24,849 nt of DNA, from positions 1-24,849 of IMG/VR virus record IMGVR_UViG_3300042090_000917, one strand, 5' to 3'. This document shows positions 7,223 to 15,537 of the stretch, in pieces (the first letter of the stretch is position 1; each line of letters starts with the position of its first letter). Below the pieces are notes generated by a model. It saw only the letters and a program-made list of their open reading frames with translations. It was not told where the DNA came from and ran no database searches. A program made the position numbers and the translations under genes. The stretch is from a virus.

Positions 7223-8593
7223 CTAGCTGAAGTTCGGGCCTCGGGGAGGAGGCGGGAACCCGGGCGCCGGCGCAGCGGCAGGAGCCGGAGCGTACGGAGC
7301 GGGTGCAGGGTACTGCGGGGGCGGGTAGCCAGCCGGCTGCTGAGGCGGGGGATACGCCCCGACCGGAGGAGGCTGAGCATAGCCCTGACCCGGAGCGGGC
7401 CACTGACCCTGAGCAGGACCGCCCTGCTGCGGTCCCGCGAGCTCCATGTTCTTCGCCTGCTCTGCGGGGGTGTGCGGTGCGAGCAGCTTGTCGAACTCGT
7501 AGGGGACTGCGAGCTCGGTGATGTACTGCTCGAACGTCTTGCCTCCGAAGAAGCCCGGGTCGATGGTGCGACCGAACTCCTCCAGGGTTGCGAACTGCCG
7601 GGGCCCAAGGGTCAGGTGGCTTCCCGTTCCCTCACCCTGCTTCGTGCCGAAGACCACCGTGTTGAAGACCCCGATGGGACGAACCGTCCGTCCCTGCGAC
7701 TCGCAGGTCTGGCAGCCCACGACCTCTTGCAGCATCGTGTGGCGACCGCACTGCATGCAGGGGTGCGGGTTGGCGATGAGCTTCCGGATGTCCTCTTCGG
7801 AGCGGGTGTCCGTGCTCAGGTCGATGACCATGTTCTTGCAGAAGTCGCAGGTGAAGCCATCGACGATGACCTCCGACCGGCAGTTCCCGCAGAGCTTCCC
7901 GAGCGTGTCGTTCCATCCCAGGATGTCCTGGAGGTGGTTCTTTCCCACGTCCATGTAGCGACGGCGACCGAAGATCGTGGAGATGGTTCCCTGCGGGTAC
8001 TGCGGCCAGGTCTCGCCCTGCTCCAGGACGGGAGGATGGCCCTGCAGGACGCGGCAGAAGTTGCAGGTGCGGCCCTCGCACTCGTCGTAGACGATGACCA
8101 GGGACCGGTCCTGCTGCTTCTGGATGAACCCACCGGACTGGCGGTCCACCATCGGGTGACCGTGGTAGTACGCCAGGTGGACGATGGTGATCGCGAACCC
8201 ATCGTAGGTGGTGATGCTCTTGTCGCCGGCGTCGCTGGCGGCACACGGAGCACACGGTTGGGGGTTGTGCTGGTCAGGGCCAGCACTGCAAACCTCCTCG
8301 ATGAACCGCTCCTTGCCGTTCTTGAAGATCTTCCGCTTGTGCTTCTGGAACTTGTAGTACGGGGTCGACTTCACCACCATGGTGTTGGTGGCCAGGTCGA
8401 GCACGAGGTCTTCGGGGCGGGGGTTCGGGTTCAGGTCCTTGTAGGCACCCGGGACGAGAAGCATGGGAAGGACGTGCTCCTTCTCCAGCCAGATCTTCTC
8501 GTAGAAGGCCCTCTTGTTGAAACCCCCCGGCTTCTTCTTGGTGTCGTTCTGGACGCTGCGGCGGAAATCACTGCTTCGGTATCCTGCGGTCAT
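7223..8593 (-). CDS. Multi-zinc protein in the replication cluster, candidate ssDNA-binding protein
   Basis: 456 residues with 14 cysteines: C102, CxxC at 114-117, C172/C177/C180, CxxC 235-238 with CxxC 249-252, and CxxC 279-282 with CxxC 294-297. The last four pairs form two clear zinc ribbons. The N-terminal part has basic and aromatic stretches (TPYYKFQKHKRKIFKNGKER; AITIVHLAYYHGH). The last 75 residues are Pro/Ala/Gln/Gly-rich and end RGPNFS, a disordered tail. It lies between primase and polymerase and is followed by a strong terminator, as expected for a gene made in quantity. That context and the flexible tail fit a gp32-like ssDNA-binding protein, but no OB-fold motif can be proven by eye. 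A zinc-rich replisome scaffold is the alternative. Confidence 0.5.
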   Translation of the reverse strand: MTAGYRSSDFRRSVQNDTKKKPGGFNKRAFYEKIWLEKEHVLPMLLVPGAYKDLNPNPRPEDLVLDLATNTMVVKSTPYYKFQKHKRKIFKNGKERFIEEVCSAGPDQHNPQPCAPCAASDAGDKSITTYDGFAITIVHLAYYHGHPMVDRQSGGFIQKQQDRSLVIVYDECEGRTCNFCRVLQGHPPVLEQGETWPQYPQGTISTIFGRRRYMDVGKNHLQDILGWNDTLGKLCGNCRSEVIVDGFTCDFCKNMVIDLSTDTRSEEDIRKLIANPHPCMQCGRHTMLQEVVGCQTCESQGRTVRPIGVFNTVVFGTKQGEGTGSHLTLGPRQFATLEEFGRTIDPGFFGGKTFEQYITELAVPYEFDKLLAPHTPAEQAKNMELAGPQQGGPAQGQWPAPGQGYAQPPPVGAYPPPQQPAGYPPPQYPAPAPYAPAPAAAPAPGFPPPPRGPNFS

Positions 8594-8605
8594 TGTTGCG
8601 GCTCC

Positions 8606-9685
8606 CTATTGGTAATGGCCATTTCTGCGAGAGTTGATGTAGCTCAGGTACGGCTTGCTGCTCCTTTCCATCTCTTTCAACAACCACGGCTCGTAGTCAT
8701 CTGGCTGCGACTCCTCTTCCTCTGCGTCCTGCGGGTACTGCATCACCAAGACCCTCCCGTACAGCGGTCTCCAGAGAAGGTCCCCGATACGGAGGGTGGC
8801 GTTTCTTCCCGCCGTATCGTTGTCCAAACACAGCACTGCGGTGCAACCGAGCCGGTGAAGCATCTGCTGCTGCCGGTCGCTGATGTAGCTGCCCATCAAG
8901 GCGACCGTGTTCTCGAACCCGTTCTGGATCATCCAGAGGCAGGCCTTGAACCCTTCCACGACGTAGACCCTGGTGTTGGCATCTGCCGCCGCGATGACTG
9001 CTGCAAATACCACATCGTAGTTCCACAAGAAATCGTGGTTCTCGAAATGGTAGTCGGGGTGTTTCTCATCGAACCATTCCCCGAAGTCGCTGGAGATCCA
9101 CTTGCCGTTGAAGCCCTTCCGGCGACCTTCGTAGACCTTGTACTTCGGGAACTGCTGGTCCGACCAAGGGGTGACGCCTCCAGAGAAGCCGGCCAGGTTT
9201 CCATAGAGGTCTCGGATGGGATACGTGATGCGGTTGTTGCGCTTATCGTACCCCACGTCGAGCTTCTTCAACACCCCCACGTCGAAGCCCTGGTCCACCA
9301 GAATCTGGGGGCACCAGTCGTACACCCCGAGCAGGGACTCAGGGAGGATGTACTCGGCCAGAAAGGGGTCGCGGTTGGAGAACGCGTGCTCCTTCATGAA
9401 CTTGTTGAGCTGGGCCTGCCGCTCCATGGCCGGTTGGATGACTGCCAGCTCGGAGTCGATGGTTGAACGAGGGAGGTTCAGGTCCCTCATCAGGGTCCGG
9501 ATGGTCCCCGTCTTGTGGCAGGTGAAGCAGTTGAAAACCCCCAGGTCGATGTTGATGGAGAACGACGGCTTCCGTTCTTCACCGCCCTTGTGGAAGGGGC
9601 ACTTCGTCAGGACGTTCGACTGCCCTGACGGCCGGAGGGTGGCGGGGAGGTGCTTCCGGAGGAGGGCTAAGATGTGATCGCGCAA
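8606..9685 (-). CDS. DnaG-like DNA primase
   Basis: 359 residues. The N-terminal CHC2-type zinc finger is C29-x2-H32 and C53-x2-C56 (KCPFHKGG and FNCFTCHKTG). The TOPRIM domain has VYVVEGFKA (E244) and CLDNDTAGRNA (D288, D290), the metal-binding residues of DnaG primases. The protein makes RNA primers for lagging-strand synthesis, probably with the DnaB-like helicase encoded just upstream. It is shorter than bacterial DnaG (about 600 aa) because the C-terminal helicase-interaction domain is missing or reduced to about 60 residues. The start is a TTG at 9685, chosen because a perfect AAGGAGG lies four bases upstream and just after the helicase stop. Confidence 0.9.
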   Translation of the reverse strand: MRDHILALLRKHLPATLRPSGQSNVLTKCPFHKGGEERKPSFSINIDLGVFNCFTCHKTGTIRTLMRDLNLPRSTIDSELAVIQPAMERQAQLNKFMKEHAFSNRDPFLAEYILPESLLGVYDWCPQILVDQGFDVGVLKKLDVGYDKRNNRITYPIRDLYGNLAGFSGGVTPWSDQQFPKYKVYEGRRKGFNGKWISSDFGEWFDEKHPDYHFENHDFLWNYDVVFAAVIAAADANTRVYVVEGFKACLWMIQNGFENTVALMGSYISDRQQQMLHRLGCTAVLCLDNDTAGRNATLRIGDLLWRPLYGRVLVMQYPQDAEEEESQPDDYEPWLLKEMERSSKPYLSYINSRRNGHYQ

Positions 9686-9694
9686 CGAGCCTCC

Positions 9695-11077
9695 TTACGG
9701 TCCTCTTGGCGCTGGGATGCGTGGGTCAACGAAGGTACGGCGGAACTGCTTGTTCTTGTCTCCGTACCCCTCCTTCTCCTCTTCGCCCTTCAGCACTCGA
9801 AGGAACTCGAAGTGCGTGGCGGGGTGAGCCCTCAAGACGATGCCGTCGAAGTTGCCTTCGCGGAGCCCTGGGGCGGTGAGAGTGATCTCGATGTTCTGCT
9901 GCTTCGTGGCCTCGTCGATCACCTTCTTCTTGGACACACGGAACACTGCGTCAGCGTCCTGTCCAAGAGCGTCGGCGTAGGAGAGCTCCGTGAGGTCCTC
10001 TCCCTTCGACTTCTCAGCACCACGGTTCGCCTGGGTGACTCCCACGAGAGGGATGTCGAAGTCGCCAGCCATCATCTTCAGGTCCTGAGAGATGTGGGCC
10101 ACGTTCTTCCAGTCGATGCTGCGGGAGTTGGTGCGGTCGTCCTTCATCAGGTACATGCCGTCCACGAACACGATGTCCGGGTGGAAGTCCCTGACCTTCT
10201 GAGCCAGCCAACCAACGCCACCACCATCCCCCTTGCTGCCCTTCTTGCGGTCCGAGACCACCAAGAGGGCGGGCTGGTGCTTCTGAGCCATCAGCTCGTC
10301 GTTCTTCAGGTCCGCCATGGTGTCGAAGACGTGGTCCTTGATCACCTCTTGCAAGCGGCCCTGGCAGAAGTTCTTGTAGTCCACCCGGGTCATAGCGCAA
10401 GCAGCACGCTGGATGACCTGCCTCGGTGGCATCTCTCGGGTGTAGAACAACACCCGCTTCCGGGAGTACTTGTAGAGGTAGACCGCCATCCAGATGGCGA
10501 TCCAGCTCTTCATCGACTTCGGCCGTCCGTACAGCACGATGAACTGGCCGTTCTGCATGCCCTGCGTCTCGTCGTTGACGGCGGCCCATGGGAACGGAAG
10601 TCCCAGCAAGCCATCCATCTGCGAGACCCTGTTGTAGTTCTGACGCAACAGGTCGTGTGCCCCAGCCATCGACATCTCATCCCCGCTCTCTTCGAGGGTG
10701 GAGATGATGGATGTCTTCGACTTCAGCAGCGCCAGGGCTGCCATGGGGTCGTGCTCGGCCAATGCCTGCACGTCTTGAGAGAGGGAGAGAAGGTCGAGCT
10801 TGATCCTCTCTTTCCGAAGCTGGTCTGCCAGGACTGGTACCCCATCGAAGGATGCGAAGGGGTAGAACCCTGGGAGATTCAGTGAGGCCATCTCCCTGCT
10901 TGGAATTTGTCCGCTGGTTGTAGCGCCGTGGTACACGCTTCGGATGTACTCGAAGAGAGCCACAGCCTCTGGGTTGGTGAAGAACTCCTTGGTGACCTGA
11001 GCCTTCTCCAGAGAGGCAAAGTCCTTGTCGTCGATGACGCGGGTAAGCAGGGCGAGTTCAAGGTTGTTCTGCGGCAC
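9695..11077 (-). CDS. DnaB-like replicative helicase
   Basis: 460 residues. The N-terminal 130 residues correspond to a DnaB N-domain (EFFTNPEAVALFEYIRSVYH). The RecA-like domain begins with LPFPWAAVNDETQGMQNGQF. The P-loop is GRPKSMKS (184-191), in which Met replaces the usual second Gly, followed by TREM (E215), Walker B DIVFVDG (301-307), and GVTQANRGA, the loop with the conserved Gln and Arg. This SMK variant occurs in phage DnaB-like helicases. It should unwind the fork 5'-3' and work with the primase directly downstream. Start is GTG at 11077 with GGAGG at good spacing; 84 nt upstream carry no gene. Confidence 0.9.
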   Translation of the reverse strand: MPQNNLELALLTRVIDDKDFASLEKAQVTKEFFTNPEAVALFEYIRSVYHGATTSGQIPSREMASLNLPGFYPFASFDGVPVLADQLRKERIKLDLLSLSQDVQALAEHDPMAALALLKSKTSIISTLEESGDEMSMAGAHDLLRQNYNRVSQMDGLLGLPFPWAAVNDETQGMQNGQFIVLYGRPKSMKSWIAIWMAVYLYKYSRKRVLFYTREMPPRQVIQRAACAMTRVDYKNFCQGRLQEVIKDHVFDTMADLKNDELMAQKHQPALLVVSDRKKGSKGDGGGVGWLAQKVRDFHPDIVFVDGMYLMKDDRTNSRSIDWKNVAHISQDLKMMAGDFDIPLVGVTQANRGAEKSKGEDLTELSYADALGQDADAVFRVSKKKVIDEATKQQNIEITLTAPGLREGNFDGIVLRAHPATHFEFLRVLKGEEEKEGYGDKNKQFRRTFVDPRIPAPRGP

Positions 11078-11161
11078 TCAAACCTCCGATCATGGTGAAG
11101 TCATTGCCCCATACCTAAGGAAGGGGTGCAGAGCCTTATGCCGATGTTCCAGCAAGGCTTG

Positions 11162-11467
11162 CTACATCCCTGGAACGCCGTCTCCTGCGAGTTCAACGTC
11201 CACAGTCGAGCCCGGTGCAGGCTCGCTGCCTTCCTCGAACACGTCGTGACAGATGTCGTTCTCTGCTGCGGCCAGGAACGCAAGGAAGGCGGTCATGGTC
11301 TGCTCCGACCAGCCGCCTTCCTTGGTCCCTCGACCGAACCGCTCACCCGTCTCCACGTTCGTGAAGGCGTAGATGCCTGTCACCCGAATGGAAGGGCCGA
11401 GAAGGTCGACTGACAGCTCTCCCACCGCCACTCCATTGAACCTGGGCTGACCGCCTCCACGTTGCAT
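11162..11467 (-). CDS. Hypothetical protein (101 aa)
   Basis: 101 residues starting MQRGGGQPRFNGVAVGELSV. Features are a beta-rich first half (VDLLGPSIRVTGIYAFTNVE), a short helix QTMTAFLAFLAAAEN, and an acidic Pro/Gly-rich tail (FEEGSEPAPGSTVDVELAGD). It lies 3 nt after the 123-aa gene and 84 nt before the helicase start, in the same direction. I do not recognise it. It ends the group of small genes upstream of the replisome genes and is probably co-transcribed with them. Confidence 0.6.
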   Translation of the reverse strand: MQRGGGQPRFNGVAVGELSVDLLGPSIRVTGIYAFTNVETGERFGRGTKEGGWSEQTMTAFLAFLAAAENDICHDVFEEGSEPAPGSTVDVELAGDGVPGM

Positions 11468-11470
11468 GGG

Positions 11471-11842
11471 CTATCCGTAGTTGGGGTTGGAGGGCAGGGC
11501 TGGTTGACGGCTGGCGAGGATCTTCTGAATCTCCCCATCAGCCTCCGCCCGGTACTTCGAAGCGAACCACTTTGCCGCTCCGGCTGCAAGCTCCGCAGCA
11601 CGGTTGATCGAGGCCTGGTCCTGGTTGCAGCTCAAGGTCACGGAACACATGGCGGATCCGCCCGTGCCGAAGTCCTTGATGCCCATGTCCATCGAGACCG
11701 AAACCTTCGCCAAGCTGTTGCCGATGATCTTCTCGAACTCGTCCACGTACTCTCTCGGTAATTCTCCAAGGTAGGTGTAGCTCTCGTCGGGCTGGCCCTT
11801 GATTGCCAACACGAAGCTTGCTGACCACTTCGGCAGTTCCAT
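11471..11842 (-). CDS. Hypothetical protein (123 aa)
   Basis: 123 residues starting MELPKWSASFVLAIKGQPDE. The start is the ATG at 11842, overlapping the upstream stop as TGATG; a GTG one codon earlier is also in frame. The first two-thirds look like a beta-alpha fold (ELPREYVDEFEKIIGNSLAK, VSVSMDMGIKDFGTGG, CSVTLSCNQDQ) followed by the helix INRAAELAAGAAKWFASKYR. No catalytic motif is seen. It is translationally coupled to the 201-aa gene, so the two products may act together. Confidence 0.65.
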   Translation of the reverse strand: MELPKWSASFVLAIKGQPDESYTYLGELPREYVDEFEKIIGNSLAKVSVSMDMGIKDFGTGGSAMCSVTLSCNQDQASINRAAELAAGAAKWFASKYRAEADGEIQKILASRQPALPSNPNYG

Positions 11843-12447
11843 CACTTCTCCGTCTTCTTGTCCCCCAGGAAGGCCAGCTCCTTCGGCCCAGTCACGGCAG
11901 GAGTCTTCTCGTACTCAGCGTAGGCCCCGTCGATGACCTCCTTGAGTTGGTTGGCCTTGAGGAAGGACAGGATGTCCTCGTACTCCACGACCCACTCCTG
12001 TCGGAGGATGTGAACGGTGTCCCCATCCTTGAGCCGCTTCGTTCGACCCTTCACCTCTTCCAGCTTCCCGTTCTTCTCCAGCAGGTGGAGGAGGAACTCG
12101 GTGTTGAAGGAGCGGCTGGTCACCGACGAGACCTTGAAGTCTCCCTGCTCGATGATCGTGGCCTTCCCATCGGGCCCGCGCCGCTGCGTGGGGCCCAAGA
12201 CCACGGCCTGCCGCAGTGCGTCCTTGGCCGACTTCAGCTTCGCGTTGCGGTCCTCCAGAAGCTCTCGGGCCTTGGCCCAGATCATCTGGTACTGCAGGAC
12301 CAGCTTGGCCGGGTCGAGGTGCTGCAGGTCTTGACCCTCGAACATGGCCAGAATGACGTTGCCCGAAGAGAGCAGCGTCTCGTACTGCTTGTAGGCCTGG
12401 TCTGCTGCGTCGAATGCCTCGACTGCGATCTGTGCATCGGTCTTCAT
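11842..12447 (-). CDS. Hypothetical helical protein (201 aa)
   Basis: 201 residues starting MKTDAQIAVEAFDAADQAYK. The N-terminal 80 residues are strongly helical (AAVEAF-type heptads, YQMIWAKARELLEDRNAKLK) and probably form a coiled coil. The middle has TIIEQGDFKVSSVTSRSFNT, a likely beta segment, and LLHLLEKNGKLEEV. The C-terminus is Lys/Glu-rich and ends DKKTEK. No enzyme motif is visible. It begins 2 nt after the uracil-DNA glycosylase stop and is coupled to the next gene by a TGATG overlap. A role in DNA metabolism is suggested by position only. Confidence 0.65.
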   Translation of the reverse strand: MKTDAQIAVEAFDAADQAYKQYETLLSSGNVILAMFEGQDLQHLDPAKLVLQYQMIWAKARELLEDRNAKLKSAKDALRQAVVLGPTQRRGPDGKATIIEQGDFKVSSVTSRSFNTEFLLHLLEKNGKLEEVKGRTKRLKDGDTVHILRQEWVVEYEDILSFLKANQLKEVIDGAYAEYEKTPAVTGPKELAFLGDKKTEK

Positions 12448-12449
12448 TG

Positions 12450-13301
12450 CTACCTCTGGGGGATGGGGGTGCCGTGGTAGTGGTGGCGAAGGAAGTCTGC
12501 GACTCGCAGCGCCTTCCTCACGTCGTCCACCGTCTTGGCCCAGTCACCGTTCTTCGAGTTCCAGTCGGCCTTTCGAAGGAGGTAGCTGGGGTGGTAGATG
12601 GGGAACACCGGATAGGTGATGGTCCCGAAGCGACCATCGAAGCGGCCGTCGTACACGTTCCCTCGCATCTGGGTGATCTTCACCGAGACCGAACGGAACA
12701 GCGTGGTGAGGGCTGAGTTCCCGCAGGCGATGACGATCAGCGGGTCCAGGATGTAGAGGATGTTCATCAGCCTCTCCCGGCAAGCCTTCAGCTCGTCCGG
12801 GAAGGGGGTGCGGTTCTCTGGAGGTCGGCAGGCCACCGCGTTGGTGACGAAGAACCTCTCGTACCTCCAGTCGATGATCTGCTTGTGGAAGTGGTTCTTC
12901 GCCTCCTCCCCCTTCTTCCCCGTCCGAGGCATCTTCGAGTACTGCTCGTAGAAGGCCCGGATGGCGGGGTCGTCGGAGGTCATCGCCAAGATCTGGTTGA
13001 GGAGTTGACCGCTGTTGCCCACGAAGGGCACAGAGGTCGCCTCCTCTTCCTCACCGGGAGCCTCCCCGATGATCAGGATGTCTGCGGTGTCGGGGTTGCC
13101 TTCACCGAAGACGATGTCTGACTTCGTCGGGTCTGTCTTGAGGGTGCAGAGGGTGCAACGAGTGCAGCCGAACCACTGGTTGTAGAGCTGCTGCAGTTGC
13201 TCCTTCTTGGTCCCTTGGAAAGCGTGAAGAGGTGTCGGGGTGTCGTCCTTTCGGGCTTTGCCCCGAACCTTCTTCTTAGGTGCTGCGGTGGTCTCGGTCA
13301 C
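12450..13301 (-). CDS. Uracil-DNA glycosylase, family 4 type (4Fe-4S)
   Basis: 283 residues. The protein removes uracil from DNA. Motif 1 is GEAPGEEEE (79-87) followed by VPFVGNSGQLL; the Fe-S ligands are C46/C49 (with C52 nearby), C158 and C174, the last two 15 residues apart in ACRPPENRTPFPDELKAC; the active-site loop is YHPSYLLR (H237). All match family 4 glycosylases. Unusual features are a 40-residue basic N-terminal extension and an insertion of about 40 residues (108-147, Lys/His-rich) before the beta strand FFVTNAVAC. The start is the GTG at 13301, overlapping the upstream stop as GTGA with GAGGGAAAGG upstream; a longer GTG start at 13331 is less likely. It probably protects the phage genome from deaminated cytosine or dUMP incorporation. 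Confidence 0.9.
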   Translation of the reverse strand: MTETTAAPKKKVRGKARKDDTPTPLHAFQGTKKEQLQQLYNQWFGCTRCTLCTLKTDPTKSDIVFGEGNPDTADILIIGEAPGEEEEATSVPFVGNSGQLLNQILAMTSDDPAIRAFYEQYSKMPRTGKKGEEAKNHFHKQIIDWRYERFFVTNAVACRPPENRTPFPDELKACRERLMNILYILDPLIVIACGNSALTTLFRSVSVKITQMRGNVYDGRFDGRFGTITYPVFPIYHPSYLLRKADWNSKNGDWAKTVDDVRKALRVADFLRHHYHGTPIPQR

Positions 13302-13600
13302 TGGCCCTTTCCCTCGACATGGCGAAGCCACTTGGCTCCGGCCCGTCGTAGCTCATCCTGCGCGATTTGCAGCATCCGCATATCGTCGAGTCTGCTCCTT
13401 GGCACATTCAGTTCGGTCAGCCATGTGCGTAGGGCAGCCAGCACTTCTTGAACTTCGGGACCGCTGGATCCTTCCGTCACCTCCCCATCCTCTACGTGCA
13501 TCGCCTCAATCTCCTCTTGGAGATCGTTCGATAGGTCATAGAGCTTGGCATAGTCGTCATCCCGAAGAGGGACTACATCAAGCGGAGTCCGTAGCTCCAT
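13298..13600 (-). CDS. Hypothetical acidic protein (100 aa)
   Basis: 100 residues starting MELRTPLDVVPLRDDDYAKL. The first half is acidic (DLSNDLQEEIEAMHVEDGEV) and the second half is a basic helix pair (VQEVLAALRTWLTEL, MRMLQIAQDELRRAGAKWLR). No cysteines or catalytic motif. It overlaps the glycosylase start by 4 nt and follows the next upstream gene by 3 nt, so it is part of the coupled series. I do not recognise it. Confidence 0.6.
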   Translation of the reverse strand: MELRTPLDVVPLRDDDYAKLYDLSNDLQEEIEAMHVEDGEVTEGSSGPEVQEVLAALRTWLTELNVPRSRLDDMRMLQIAQDELRRAGAKWLRHVEGKGQ

Positions 13601-13603
13601 GAG

Positions 13604-14113
13604 CTACTGCCGGCGGAAGGGGAGAACGTCCTTCTCCGTGGGGAGAACCAGACCCGAAGCTCGGGTCCTCTCGGCCTTCTGAGCCGCATCCTTGCCCCGG
13701 AGGAACTGCTGGAGCATGGCCAGGTAGTTCTCCGTGGACTGCTCGTTGAGCCAGCGGATGTAGTAGCCGACTCCGGCCTGAACCGTGACCTCACCTCCGG
13801 TCATCATGTCCAGGTCGCCCAGCATGTACTGGATCTGCATCCCAGCCGGCTCGCCTCGCTCATTGCGAGCAACCTGCTGGATGCGGAGGTAGCGGATGGG
13901 CCGCTCCATCTGAACAGGCACGCCGACCAGGTTCGGGTACAGGTCTGCGTCGACCTCTCCGATGAGCTGCTCAGGCCCGATGGTCAGAACGCAGAGGTTC
14001 TTGGCGACGATGCCGAAGGTCTCCTGCAGTTCTTTGACGATGCGCTCACCGGCTTCGGTCGTCTTCAGCGTCCTCGATGTCTTCTTCGACGAGGTCTCGT
14101 TCGATTCGTTCAT
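13604..14113 (-). CDS. Hypothetical protein (169 aa)
   Basis: 169 residues starting MNESNETSSKKTSRTLKTTE. A Ser/Thr/Lys-rich start is followed by a mixed alpha/beta region (FGIVAKNLCVLTIGPEQLIG; VQMERPIRYLRIQQVARNER; MQIQYMLGDLDMMTGGEVTV) and a helical end (YYIRWLNEQSTENYLAMLQQ). No known motif. Its first 68 nt overlap the 3' end of the SF2 helicase gene in another frame, and no later start is convincing. Its position directly after the helicase suggests a replication or repair accessory role, not shown by sequence. Confidence 0.6.
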   Translation of the reverse strand: MNESNETSSKKTSRTLKTTEAGERIVKELQETFGIVAKNLCVLTIGPEQLIGEVDADLYPNLVGVPVQMERPIRYLRIQQVARNERGEPAGMQIQYMLGDLDMMTGGEVTVQAGVGYYIRWLNEQSTENYLAMLQQFLRGKDAAQKAERTRASGLVLPTEKDVLPFRRQ

Positions 14114-15521
14114 AGGCTTCTTGCACCTGGGGTGGGAGTTGGGGTGGGACGCCGGAGGGTAGCAGGACTTCGAAGTCGAAGTTCCACTCCTTCAGCAACT
14201 GCTTGAGCCTGTTGCACAGCCTGTGCAGAGGCGGGACCCGCTTGTCGTCGAACACGACCATCACGGGGTGCTTCTTGTCGGGGTGCCGCCGTTGGATGCG
14301 GCCCATCGACTGCTGCATGGCGTTCTTGGACCTGAAAGGAGAGAGCCAGAAGAGCGTGTCCAAGCGGTCGTCATCTACGCCCTGCGAGCCCAGCTTTGCA
14401 ATCGCAAAGCAGACCTGATGACCCCTCAGCTCCTCCATCCGCTCTTCCGTCTCCTTCATGATGAGGCCAGAGCCGGGGAACATGGCGTGGAAGAGGCGGA
14501 GCTGGTTCCTGGAGTGGGACAGGCAGAGCACCTTCCTGCCCTTCTCCAAGGCATCCTTGATGGCGAAGTACCGGATGCGGTTGGCCAACTGATCCCTGCC
14601 CAGGATGGTGCGGAGGACGGAGATGTTCGTCTCCCTCTTCACGTTCTTCGCCCTCTCCCAGTCGAAGTCCGCTGCCGTGTTCTGGAAGTAGATGCGGGGA
14701 GTCAGGTCCTGGGTGAGGTCCGAGTAGAAGGGTTCGCCCAGGTGGTAGCGGTAGATGGGGTCGAGACCGTCCTCCCGTTGGACTGTAGCAGTCAGCCCAA
14801 GCCTGTTCCCGTAGAACGGGTAGGCGGTGAGGGAGAACTTGGGAGCCCCGATGAGGTGGCATTCGTCCCACACCACCAGCCCGAAGTAGCGGAACATCTC
14901 CTCCGGGATGAGGCCCTTCTCGATCTTCTGCCAGAGAGTGGTGACGAGAGCTAAGGTAAGCGGGCGCTTCCAGTCGAAGGTGGTCCCCTGAATCAGCCCC
15001 ATCTTGCCGTTGAACCGGATGCTGGGTTTGACCCCCTTCACCCGGTTCCCGTTGATGGACTCGATCCACTGCTCCAAGATCCCGGAGTCCGGGACCACAA
15101 CCAGGGTGGGAGTCCTGTGGTTGGCGATCTTCTTGATGCCGAGACGGGTCTTCCCTTTCCCGCACCCCATGTTGAGGATGCCGTTGTCGTTCAAGACAAG
15201 AGCCTGCCAGGCCCTCTCTTGATCTGCGTCTCGGGGAACAACCAGGTCTTCAAACTCCGCCTTCTCGAACTCAGGTCTGAGGTCTACGAAAGGGAATGGG
15301 AACCTCGGGTACTGAGTCGCCGGAAGAAACTCTCTTGGGCAAACGATGTGGTGAGAAGACTCGTCCCACATCTTCATCAAGACCTGAGTCCCCTTTGCAC
15401 CGGAGACCGTGAACTCCAAAGCTCTCTGGACAGGACCTGGGCGAAGAAGGTCCTTCGGCAGCCAGAGGCGTTCTGCAACGTATGCCTTGTTGGCTTCTTT
15501 GCGCATGAAAGACAGGTTCAT
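14046..15521 (-). CDS. SF2 DNA helicase, UvsW-like
   Basis: 491 residues from the ATG at 15521 (MNLSFMRKEANKAYVAERLW), preceded by GAGGACCTG; an open reading extends upstream into the hairpin but lacks a start signal. Walker A is MGCGKGKTR (118-126), motif II is DECH (219-222), motif III is TAT (244-246), and motif VI is QSMGRIQR (404-411). The first 95 residues form an N-terminal domain before the Q-motif-like DADQERAWQAL. The order and size resemble T4 UvsW (about 500 aa), which remodels branched DNA and R-loops and switches T4 from origin- to recombination-dependent replication. With the UvsX- and UvsY-like genes this suggests a similar strategy. The acidic C-terminus (EEDIEDAEDDRSR) overlaps the next gene. 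Confidence 0.85.
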   Translation of the reverse strand: MNLSFMRKEANKAYVAERLWLPKDLLRPGPVQRALEFTVSGAKGTQVLMKMWDESSHHIVCPREFLPATQYPRFPFPFVDLRPEFEKAEFEDLVVPRDADQERAWQALVLNDNGILNMGCGKGKTRLGIKKIANHRTPTLVVVPDSGILEQWIESINGNRVKGVKPSIRFNGKMGLIQGTTFDWKRPLTLALVTTLWQKIEKGLIPEEMFRYFGLVVWDECHLIGAPKFSLTAYPFYGNRLGLTATVQREDGLDPIYRYHLGEPFYSDLTQDLTPRIYFQNTAADFDWERAKNVKRETNISVLRTILGRDQLANRIRYFAIKDALEKGRKVLCLSHSRNQLRLFHAMFPGSGLIMKETEERMEELRGHQVCFAIAKLGSQGVDDDRLDTLFWLSPFRSKNAMQQSMGRIQRRHPDKKHPVMVVFDDKRVPPLHRLCNRLKQLLKEWNFDFEVLLPSGVPPQLPPQVQEAYERIERDLVEEDIEDAEDDRSR

Positions 15522-15537
15522 CAGGTCCTCAGGTAGA

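Noticed and set aside
7472-9466. Rightward open frame of 664 codons opposite the zinc protein and primase
   Set aside because: It spans two real leftward genes and their border and shows no motif; a codon-bias shadow.
11151-11163. AGCAAG-G-CTTGCT palindrome before the helicase gene
   Set aside because: Only six-base arms and it overlaps the end of a coding region; not distinguishable from chance.
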